This document shows positions 32,376-39,705 of a stretch of 39,705 nt of DNA, piece after piece (positions within the stretch are counted from its first letter, which is position 1; each line of letters opens with the position of its first letter). The position numbers and the translations under genes are program-made. Location: contig CALJKZ010000640.1 of NCBI GenBank assembly GCA_937983085.1, positions 1 to 39,705 on the forward strand. The letters run 5' to 3'. This stretch comes from an uncultured Gemmatimonadales bacterium (GTDB taxonomy: Bacteria > Gemmatimonadota > Gemmatimonadetes > Longimicrobiales > Gaopeijiaceae). The notes beneath the pieces are model-generated. The model was not told the DNA's origin. It worked only from the letters and a program-made list of their open reading frames with translations, and did not search any database.

Positions 32376-35300
32376 CGCTTCGTGACCGCTCGCTTCACTT
32401 TGGAAAGGAACCCTTCACCCGGGGAGTCGTCCTCCCCGTCGTCCACCCGGCCGGCATCGGAATCGGTTTGCGGAGCTGTCGCCGCTTCGTCGTCGGCCGG
32501 CTCCCCGGTCGACTCGCGGGCATCCATCGACTCTCCGTCGGCGGCACCCTCGAGGGGGACGGGGCCCTGGCCCGACGTCCGATCGACTTCTGCTGCCAAC
32601 TGCTCCAGCGTCTGCATGGTCAAGGCGTTGGCCTCGAGGCGGACACCCGTCTCCTGTTGAATCCTCAAGAGCACTCGGATTCCCACCAGTGAGTGCCCGC
32701 CGACGTCTAGGAAGTTGTCGTGAATGCCCACGCGATCGAGGGCCAGGAGGTCGGACCAGATGGTAGCGATGGTATCCTCGGTCACCGTTCGTGGCGCGAC
32801 ATAGTCGTCCACAGCCGCGAAGGGGTCTCGCAGCTCCTCGGTCCGAATCGCCCCGTCGCCATCTCGAGGGAGCGCGACCATCTCCACGAAGTTCTGCGGG
32901 ACCACGTTGCGATCGAGCTGGTCCCGGACAAATCGTCGTAACTCGCTGACAGTGGCGTGCTCCCCTGGTCGGTAGACGATGAAGCCCACGACCCGTGGTG
33001 ACTCGACGTCGCCCGGTGTCCCGAGGGCCGCCGCTTCGGCGACGGCGTCATGTGCAACGAGAGCGTCGGAGACCTCGGGCATCAGGACCCGAGTCGGCGC
33101 CACTCGAGCCGCGGCAGGGCGCTGTCGCAAGGGTGCCGCGGCGGCCTCGGCGATGAGGGCGGGGAGCGGTCGGGTCGCTACGAACACGTGCGGGCCGAGA
33201 CCTCGTGCGAGGACCCGGCGCATGACTTCCCGACCCTCGGCCGGAGAGATTGCCGCCTCCAGCCACGACGGGGTGTCGGAGGCCGCGCTCTGGAGGCCAT
33301 CGCCCATGACCCGGATCATGCTAAAGTCCTTCACGGCCACCAACTCCGACCCATCCTCTCCATAGATGGTCACGTCGAAGGAGGCCAGCATGCCGCCGTC
33401 TTCTGCACTCGTCAGCCTGATGTGGCTGGTGATTCGCTCCTGAAGCGGGCCGCTCATCCTGAGGGCCCCATATCCGGTGGGCACGAGGAAATCACGTTCC
33501 GGGTCCACGCCGGGAACGAGGTGCTGCGCGCCCGCCGTTGCCATGTCGAGCAGAGCGGGGTGCAACTCGGATTCCCGTAGGTCGTCGATGAAGCTCTCTG
33601 GGAGTTCGTGCTGCAGGAGCGCCTGCTCCCCGTTGGTGGACTGGCCGATGATGTTGGACCATCTGGGACCGAAGTTCATGAACGGGTGCGTCGGCTGCTC
33701 GAACGGCTCGGGCGAGCCCAACCGATCGACGACCGATGAGAGTTCCTCTGACGACACGGTCACGTGTCCATCTATGGGGAGGAAGGCCGTCGCGTGGTCG
33801 ACCCATTCGGCGCTCACATCTTTCCGGCTCCTGAAGAGCACGCCGTGACCACCCTCCACCGGCTGAAGGCGGATCTCCAGTTCACGAGCCTCATCTCCCT
33901 CCAGGCGGAACGGACTCACGAAAACGAGATCGCGGAAAGCGAAGGGACCGTCTGGTAGAAGCTCATGGCGGGCTGCCCGAAGCAGTTCGACGTACCCGGA
34001 GCCCGGGAGCACCCAGGGACCATCGCGTACCTGGTGCTCCTCGAGCATCCAGTGGCGGTCACGGCCCATCGTCGACGCTACGGCCCGCTCGTCGCCAGGC
34101 CCGTCCCGACGCACCTCGAAGAAGGGATGCGACAGCTCGGTTCCATCTTCGCCGTCTTCCTTCGAACGGTCGTACCGGACTTCGCCTGCGAGCTCGGCGG
34201 CCATTCCGACGTCCTTCCACGCGCCCCAGGCCAGCGATACCACCCGGGTGCCGCTGGTGCGCTCCCACTCACGAGCGTACGCGTCGAGGAAGGCATTCGC
34301 GGCGGCGTAGTCGATCTGACCAGGAGCGCCTATGACGGCACTGACCGAAGAGAAGAGCACCACGAACGTCGGCGACTCCCCCTGCAGGGCCCCTCTCAGG
34401 GCTTCCGTGCCCGCGACCTTCGGGTCGAGGACGGCCCGGGCCTGGTCCGCTTCCCGCGCCAACAGGGGGCCGTCGTCCAGCGTACCGGCGGCGTGGATGA
34501 CACCGTCGACCCGTCCGAAGCGCTGGGTGACGTCCCCGACCATCCTTCCCATGGCGTCAGGGTCGGTGACGTCCACGGCGAACACCGCGACGGACGAGCC
34601 TTGTGCCTCGATAGCGAGGATCTCCCGGATGGCCCGACTCGTCTTGTCGTTCTCGTCACGCTCGGCCAGCAGCCTCGGCCACTCGTCGCGAGGCGGCAGG
34701 CCCCGGCGACTCGACAAGGCCAGGTTGACTCTCGCCTGCTGAGCCAGGTCGCCGGCGATCTCCAGTCCAATTCCACCGAGCCCGCCGGTGATGAGGACCG
34801 TGGCTCCGTCGGCGATGGCTGGTCCGGCAGCCGCCTCGACGGGGCGAGGGGCGTAGGCGACGGTCCATCGCTCTGAACCGCGATACGCCAGGATCCGCTC
34901 CGCAGATGGAGCCGTGACCTCCGAGGCCAAGCGCTCCCACAGGCGTGCTTCGGGGCCCGACTCGCGTGGCAGGTCGCCGACGTCGACCAGTCGCGTCTTC
35001 AATGACACCATTTCCTTCGGGGCCACGCGGACCGGACCGAGCAACAAGGCCCGTGGCGGGACGAGGATCTCGGTGCCGGAGACCGCCAAGACCCCTGTCG
35101 TGACGGCGATCCAGTCCAGGGCATGGTTGGGAGCGGTGCTCTCGAGCGCCTGGAAGAAGTATAGAGGTGCGAAGAAGGCGGCGGCCTGCTCTTCGTCCAG
35201 AGTGGCGCCTTGGGCCTCGCCGAGGGACCAGGTGTGGAGTGCGATGGAGGGAAGCCCTGAGTCGCTGTGCAGTGCCTCGAGCAGCTCCTTCCAGTCATCA

Positions 35301-38272
35301 GACGCGTCCGGGCGGACCGTGAAGCTCGCTCCGTCCCTCTCGAAGCGATCGCCTCGATGCACCACTGTGACGTGGTGACCCTCAGCCTCGAGACGGTCCG
35401 CCAGACGTGACCCCGGAGCATCGACGTCCGTGAGCACCAGGATTCGCGCTTCGGCGGTGCGGGCACCTTCATCGGGCAGGAGCGTGGGCGTCCACTGAGG
35501 CTTGTAGAACCACTCAGCGATGTCCTCGCGTCGGCTCGTATCGTCCTCGGACTCGCGGGGCCGCGATGTCGCTCCCGACTCTTCCAGGGGAGGCTGGACG
35601 AAGTGTGGTTCACGCTGGAACGGATATCCAGGAAGCGAAAGTCGACGGCGGCCCCCCGAGCCGAACACCGCTTCCCAATCGGGATCGGCGCCATGTCCCC
35701 ACAATGCACCCAGCGTCCCGAGTTGGAAGGCGAGAGCGTCGGAGGGCTCGCTCGGGTGGGGGAGCGACGACAGAGTCGGTTGGTCGGACGACCACGACGG
35801 GTGCATCCGGGCGACGGTGGCGAGGGTCCGGCCGGGGCCCACCTCGAGGAGTAGCGGGCCGTCGGTGGCGAGCAGGTGTCCCAGACCGTCAGCGAATCTG
35901 ACCGTTTGACGGAGGTGGCGGACCCAGTAGTCCGGATCCGCGAGTTCGTCCCCGGCGATCTCCCCGGTGAGGTTCGAGATGACCTTTCGCTTCGGAGGAG
36001 AGAATGCGCGGGTTTGAAGGCCGGCTCGGAACTCCTCCAGAATCGGGTCCAGCATGGACGAATGCGCCGCGACATCGATCCGGATTCGTCGAGCGTCGAC
36101 TCCTGCGGCCGAAAGTCGCCCTTCGAGCTCGTCGATGGAGGCGACCGGCCCGGCGGCCACCGAGACCTCAGGCGCGTTGATTGCGGCGATGGAGAGATCC
36201 GCGCCCAGATAGGACGCCAGCTCGTCCTCGCCGAGACTTACGCTGAGCATGCCCCCACGCTCGACCTGCTCGAAGAGGCGGCCTCTGAGGACCACGATGG
36301 ACAACGCGTCTTCCATGGACATGACGTCCGCGAGGCACGCGGCCGTGTACTCACCCATGGAGTGGCCGATCATGGCCGTAGGCTCGATGCCCCACGACAT
36401 CCAGAGCCGCGCTTGCGCGTACTGAATCGTAAAGAGTGCGGGGAGGGCCAGAGACGGGCGTTGGAGCTCCCGTGCCGCTTCACTCTGACGATCCACGGGG
36501 GCGAACAGCAGGGGGCGGAGGTCCAGGTCCTCCTGCGCCTCGAGGTACGAGAGGCATCGGTCGACGACCTCACGGAACAGGGGCTCGGTCTCGTAGAGTG
36601 CCCGGCCCATGTTCGGGTACTGCGCGCCTCCCCCCGCGAATAGAAACGCGACCTCTCGCCCCTCGGCTGTGCTTGCGATGTCGACCGAGCTGGAGGCGTC
36701 GCTGGTGGCGAGCTTCTCGATGGCGTCCTCGACGGAGGACGCGACGATGCTCCGTCGATGTCCGAAGCGGCGACGACCGGCCGCCAGTGTGAACCCGATG
36801 TCGGCCAACGAGCCTTCAGGCAGCTCCTCCAGGTGGTTCAAGAGCTGCCGAGACGCGTCTTCCACCGCGTTCGACGAGCGACCGGACAACGTGAGAAGGT
36901 GGAAGGGGCGATCGGACTCGTCGGGGCGCTCACGACGAGGCGCCTCCTCGACGATGATGTGGGCGTTGGTACCTCCGACGCCCAGCGAGCTCACGCCGGC
37001 ACGCCGTGGCCCCTCACCCTCGGGCCATGGCACCGCCTCGGCGTTGATGAAGAACGGGCTGGACTCAAGGTTCAGAAGCGGGTTCGGCTGCTCGAAGTGG
37101 ACCGTCGGAGGTATCTCTCCGTGCTTCACCGCCAGCGTGGCCTTGATGAGACTGGCGACGCCCGCCGCGGTATCCAGGTGCCCGATATTGGACTTGACGG
37201 ACCCCAACGCACAGAAACCGACATCCTCGGTCTGGGTGCGGAAGGCCTGGGTCAGCGCCGTGACTTCGATGGGATCCCCAACGGGTGTGCCCGTCCCGTG
37301 GGCCTCGACCATGCCGATCGACCTGGCGTCGACGTCCGCTACGGTGAGGGCTTCGGCAATGACCTTCGCCTGACCGTCGACGCTGGGGGCCAGGTAGCTG
37401 ACCTTTCCGGCGCCGTCGTTGTTGATGGCCGTGCCGCGGATGACCGCGTGGATCTCGTCGCCGTCCGCCAAAGCGTCTTCCAGACGTCGGAGGACAACAA
37501 CGCCGGCTCCGCTTCCGAAAACCGTACCCTGCGACTTGCTGTCGAACGACCGGCAGTGTCCGTCCGGAGAAAGGATCTCGCCTTCCTCGTACTTGTACCC
37601 CGCATAGTGGGGCTGCTCGATGGTCACTCCACCTGCGAGTGCCATGTCGCACTCCCAGCTCAGGAGACTCTGACAGGCGAGATGGACGGCAACCAGCGAC
37701 GTCGAGCACGCCGTCTGAACGGTGACGCTCGGGCCTTTGAGATCGAATTCGTAGGATGCGCGGGTCGCCACGAAATCCTTGTCGTTCCCGGTGTGGCGTA
37801 GAAGGAAGTAGCCCACCGTATCCATGAGCTCTGCGTCCTGGACCACGTTCTTCCAGAAGTACTGAGCCGCGCCCGCCCCGGCGAAGACACCGATGTTCCC
37901 CTCGAAGCTCTCAGGGACGTGTCCCGAATCCTCCAGGGCATGCCAGGTGCACTCCAGGAAGTGCCTCGTTTGAGGGTCCATGACTGCCGCGTCGAGCGGA
38001 CTCAAACCAAAGAACCCCGCGTCGAACCACTCCATCCGGTCCAGGACGCCGTTGGCCTTCACGTAATGAGGATCGCGCAGGAGCCCAGGATCGACTCCCT
38101 CCGACTCGAGCTCGTCGTCGGTGAATCGTCGGATGCTCTCGACACCATCGCGCAGATTGTGCCAGAACGCGTCGATCTCGTACGCTCCTGGCAGGTGCGC
38201 GGCCATCCCGACGATGGCAATGGCGTGCTCGGGAAGCCTCGTGCCCTCTGGGGGCGGGGGGGGCGGAGTCAT
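32372..38272 (-). CDS. Type I polyketide synthase module (KS-AT-KR-DH-carrier)
   Basis: A one-module polyketide synthase of 1966 residues. KS (~14-445): Cys189 (TACSTS), His325 (EAHGTGTP), His365 (NIGHLD). AT (~540-830): Ser638 (GHSMGEY); the specificity region reads VAAHS (His737), neither the classic malonyl HAFH nor the methylmalonyl YASH motif. KR (~920-1355): GGLGGIG, Tyr1322 and an LDD motif (1265-1267) that suggests B-type stereochemistry. DH (~1395-1655) follows the KR: His1413 with one extra residue in H-x4-G-x4-P, and Asp1576 (HPALLD). Residues ~1735-1820 resemble the C-terminal piece of an adenylation domain but lack the A10 lysine. The carrier serine is 1861 (GGHSL). An acidic linker and basic end (SKVKRAVTKR) may be a docking region. 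It would add one unit and produce an enoyl thioester. It is first in the block-2 operon. Confidence 0.9.
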   Translation of the reverse strand: MTPPPPPPEGTRLPEHAIAIVGMAAHLPGAYEIDAFWHNLRDGVESIRRFTDDELESEGVDPGLLRDPHYVKANGVLDRMEWFDAGFFGLSPLDAAVMDPQTRHFLECTWHALEDSGHVPESFEGNIGVFAGAGAAQYFWKNVVQDAELMDTVGYFLLRHTGNDKDFVATRASYEFDLKGPSVTVQTACSTSLVAVHLACQSLLSWECDMALAGGVTIEQPHYAGYKYEEGEILSPDGHCRSFDSKSQGTVFGSGAGVVVLRRLEDALADGDEIHAVIRGTAINNDGAGKVSYLAPSVDGQAKVIAEALTVADVDARSIGMVEAHGTGTPVGDPIEVTALTQAFRTQTEDVGFCALGSVKSNIGHLDTAAGVASLIKATLAVKHGEIPPTVHFEQPNPLLNLESSPFFINAEAVPWPEGEGPRRAGVSSLGVGGTNAHIIVEEAPRRERPDESDRPFHLLTLSGRSSNAVEDASRQLLNHLEELPEGSLADIGFTLAAGRRRFGHRRSIVASSVEDAIEKLATSDASSSVDIASTAEGREVAFLFAGGGAQYPNMGRALYETEPLFREVVDRCLSYLEAQEDLDLRPLLFAPVDRQSEAARELQRPSLALPALFTIQYAQARLWMSWGIEPTAMIGHSMGEYTAACLADVMSMEDALSIVVLRGRLFEQVERGGMLSVSLGEDELASYLGADLSIAAINAPEVSVAAGPVASIDELEGRLSAAGVDARRIRIDVAAHSSMLDPILEEFRAGLQTRAFSPPKRKVISNLTGEIAGDELADPDYWVRHLRQTVRFADGLGHLLATDGPLLLEVGPGRTLATVARMHPSWSSDQPTLSSLPHPSEPSDALAFQLGTLGALWGHGADPDWEAVFGSGGRRRLSLPGYPFQREPHFVQPPLEESGATSRPRESEDDTSRREDIAEWFYKPQWTPTLLPDEGARTAEARILVLTDVDAPGSRLADRLEAEGHHVTVVHRGDRFERDGASFTVRPDASDDWKELLEALHSDSGLPSIALHTWSLGEAQGATLDEEQAAAFFAPLYFFQALESTAPNHALDWIAVTTGVLAVSGTEILVPPRALLLGPVRVAPKEMVSLKTRLVDVGDLPRESGPEARLWERLASEVTAPSAERILAYRGSERWTVAYAPRPVEAAAGPAIADGATVLITGGLGGIGLEIAGDLAQQARVNLALSSRRGLPPRDEWPRLLAERDENDKTSRAIREILAIEAQGSSVAVFAVDVTDPDAMGRMVGDVTQRFGRVDGVIHAAGTLDDGPLLAREADQARAVLDPKVAGTEALRGALQGESPTFVVLFSSVSAVIGAPGQIDYAAANAFLDAYAREWERTSGTRVVSLAWGAWKDVGMAAELAGEVRYDRSKEDGEDGTELSHPFFEVRRDGPGDERAVASTMGRDRHWMLEEHQVRDGPWVLPGSGYVELLRAARHELLPDGPFAFRDLVFVSPFRLEGDEARELEIRLQPVEGGHGVLFRSRKDVSAEWVDHATAFLPIDGHVTVSSEELSSVVDRLGSPEPFEQPTHPFMNFGPRWSNIIGQSTNGEQALLQHELPESFIDDLRESELHPALLDMATAGAQHLVPGVDPERDFLVPTGYGALRMSGPLQERITSHIRLTSAEDGGMLASFDVTIYGEDGSELVAVKDFSMIRVMGDGLQSAASDTPSWLEAAISPAEGREVMRRVLARGLGPHVFVATRPLPALIAEAAAAPLRQRPAAARVAPTRVLMPEVSDALVAHDAVAEAAALGTPGDVESPRVVGFIVYRPGEHATVSELRRFVRDQLDRNVVPQNFVEMVALPRDGDGAIRTEELRDPFAAVDDYVAPRTVTEDTIATIWSDLLALDRVGIHDNFLDVGGHSLVGIRVLLRIQQETGVRLEANALTMQTLEQLAAEVDRTSGQGPVPLEGAADGESMDARESTGEPADDEAATAPQTDSDAGRVDDGEDDSPGEGFLSKVKRAVTKR

Positions 38273-38503
38273 CTACAGGGTCTCATGACGGCGCCCCCGC
38301 GGGTCCAGGGGCACCAAAGATGTCGGGGAACTCGGTATAGCTGCGTGCGACGAGGGGTGGGGCGGTCGGGAAAAGGGCGTCCGCCTCCTCTCCAAAGAAG
38401 TGCCCCGTGGGCTGGTAATGCAAGGTTGTCTGCGGCCGCTTCCAAGCCCTGTTCCACGCGCATAGGCTGGCCGTAACGCCGACCTGCGCGAGGAGGTCCA
38501 GCC
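38273..38503 (-). promoter_or_regulatory. Upstream region of the PKS-NRPS operon
   Basis: The 231 bases between the SGNH hydrolase stop and the PKS start hold no gene. They should contain the promoter of the four-gene PKS-hydrolase-hydrolase-NRPS operon unless it is read through from upstream. I could not identify clear -35/-10 elements or a strong ribosome binding site before the PKS ATG. Confidence 0.4.
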
Positions 38504-39565
38504 CTATGCCGCGTTACACGCCTCGGGACGCATCTCCTGGAGGATGCGATCCGCGATCACCCGAGCGGCCAGGCGATGACCCGAGGGCGACGGGTGGTAG
38601 TCTTCGGGAACGAGATAGGCGTCGGCCACGGACAACGGACCTCGCATCAGGTCGGGCAGCAAATCGATGGTCGGAAGGTCCAGATTCCGGGCGATCGCCA
38701 GGATGGCCTCGTAGTCTCTGCCTCCCTCTCCGGCTTCCACCGATCGAGGGTGCGGGAACGTCACAAACAGGAGCCTCGAGCCACGGAGGCGCACGGTGTC
38801 ACGGGTCGCTTCGAGGCGCTCTCGATACTCGTCCAGGGCCCGGACCACGTCTTCCTCACGGGGCGTGGAATGCTGCATGGTCGGCATACGGGACGTCGCA
38901 CCACGGTTCTGGAAAACCCGCCGCACGTGCTGGGCCGTGCTCCACAGGGCGCTTTTTCGCACGAGCGGATAGGCGACGGACACGGGAAAGGCGGACTTGA
39001 TCCTCCGATTGGATGCGAGTTGGGTCCACCTCCGCGGGTAGATCAGCTCGTCGATGTCGTTCTCGTGGTACATGAGAACGACGAGGTCCGGATCGATGGA
39101 GAGTCCGCGTTCGATAATGGCCTGGTGTGCCAGTATGGTCGATCCCGGAAAACCGGCGTTGGCGACCGCGGCCTGGGTGCAGCGCTCTGCGAGGAAGCGC
39201 TGGAGGACGAGCGGTGTCGTCTCCGTGTCGTCCACGTTGTGACCCCATGTGAAGGAGTCACCGGCGAAGAGGATCCGGAACTGTCCGTCGGGCTTCGAAG
39301 CGGGCATCTCAGGCCCCCGATACCCCAGTCGATTGATGGTGGCCCGGTGCTCGAATGGCGTCCCTTCGCTTAGGACCGCTCGCTGACCGGGGGCGAACGT
39401 GCCTGGAATGCGTCGAAACTGCCCTTCCGTCGCCGTGAACAAGCCCTTTGGCGGTGCAAGCCCTGAGATGCGCAGAGCGACCTCTGCGACTCCGAGCCCG
39501 ATGACCATGGCAACGGACGACAAGCCGAGGGTAAGGACCCACCTGTGGTTTCGGTGACCTCTCAC
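38504..39565 (-). CDS. Membrane-anchored SGNH/GDSL hydrolase
   Basis: An esterase-like protein of 353 residues with one N-terminal membrane helix (~8-28) and an outer SGNH domain. The block I serine lies in FAGDSFTWG (Ser104), and the C-terminal block reads EDYHPSPSGH, with Asp322 and His324. Relatives add or remove acetyl groups on glycans and envelope molecules. The frame is open to an ATG at 39700, but that start would put 45 low-complexity residues before the helix. A GTG at 39565 has TAGGA a few bases upstream and gives a compact signal-anchor start (RGHRNHRW then the helix), so I prefer it. It is oriented with the PKS, 231 bases upstream, but a link to the metabolite is not shown. Confidence 0.75.
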   Translation of the reverse strand: MRGHRNHRWVLTLGLSSVAMVIGLGVAEVALRISGLAPPKGLFTATEGQFRRIPGTFAPGQRAVLSEGTPFEHRATINRLGYRGPEMPASKPDGQFRILFAGDSFTWGHNVDDTETTPLVLQRFLAERCTQAAVANAGFPGSTILAHQAIIERGLSIDPDLVVLMYHENDIDELIYPRRWTQLASNRRIKSAFPVSVAYPLVRKSALWSTAQHVRRVFQNRGATSRMPTMQHSTPREEDVVRALDEYRERLEATRDTVRLRGSRLLFVTFPHPRSVEAGEGGRDYEAILAIARNLDLPTIDLLPDLMRGPLSVADAYLVPEDYHPSPSGHRLAARVIADRILQEMRPEACNAA

Positions 39566-39705
39566 TGCGATCCTACCTACTTCGTGGGCTCCTGACTCGA
39601 GCCCGGAAACGGGGTCAAAGGGACCCGTAGTGTAGGTCTCGCTCGTCCCGCGCGCACCCAACGACAACACCCCATTGGAAAACCCGGACGTTCGGCACAT
39701 CTTGC
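39566..39705. other. Right-edge sequence upstream of the SGNH hydrolase
   Basis: The last 140 bases are either the promoter region of the SGNH hydrolase or, if the ATG at 39700 is used, its first 45 codons. I see no other gene here. Confidence 0.35.

Noticed and set aside
1..39705. CRISPR arrays, tRNA or rRNA genes, insertion sequences and phage attachment sites
   Set aside because: I found no regularly spaced repeats, no cloverleaf-like or rRNA-like sequence, and no transposase or integrase reading frame.

Overview
The window is high-GC DNA from a Gram-negative bacterium. This is supported by lipoprotein signal peptides, an OmpA-type envelope protein, a Tat signal, and a complete alternative complex III (ACIII) operon, a quinol oxidase module known from Bacteroidota, Gemmatimonadota, Acidobacteriota, Planctomycetota and Myxococcota. 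Gemmatimonadota is my best guess for the phylum, with low certainty because no rRNA or tRNA gene is present. Genes are packed tightly, and many neighbours overlap by 4 bases (ATGA/GTGA) or 1 base (TAATG), so translational coupling is widespread.

Positions 1-16413 are mostly core genes. From the left they are: the start of a minus-strand gene cut by the edge; a NatA/NatB-like ABC exporter pair; a small unknown protein; a minus-strand moxR - DUF58 - TgpA-type transglutaminase operon; a divergent region of about 390 bp; the ACIII operon actABCDEF; a strong hairpin; and three tandem overlapping genes for FKBP-like prolyl isomerase lipoproteins.

Positions 16414-38272 are accessory and look like a secondary-metabolite locus in two minus-strand blocks. 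Block 1 (16414-21306) holds a left-handed beta-helix acyltransferase, an acyl-CoA-dehydrogenase-like oxidase, a stand-alone adenylation enzyme, a free carrier protein and a flavin-dependent halogenase. This matches the L-proline to halogenated pyrrole-2-carboxyl-carrier pathway (PltF/PltE/PltL/PltA type). The adenylation pocket reads DLLYLALVCK, the prolyl code as I recall it; the oxidase has its likely base at Glu244; and the halogenase carries both diagnostic motifs. Block 2 (26096-38272) is one translationally coupled run: a type I PKS module, two small alpha/beta hydrolases with unusual nucleophile elbows, and an NRPS with the order formyltransferase - half condensation domain - glycine-type adenylation domain interrupted by a luciferase-like monooxygenase - carrier. 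No thioesterase domain is present. Between the blocks lie a CelD/BcsL-type acyltransferase, an OmpA lipoprotein, a sugar dehydrogenase and an aldo/keto reductase.

My inference is that the two blocks build one compound with a halogenated pyrrole head, a short unsaturated polyketide link and a glycine-derived end, possibly N-formylated or oxidatively cleaved to an amide. The pyrrole cassette is well supported. The order in which the PKS and NRPS act, and the way the chain is released, cannot be settled from sequence. The right edge holds a membrane-anchored SGNH hydrolase.
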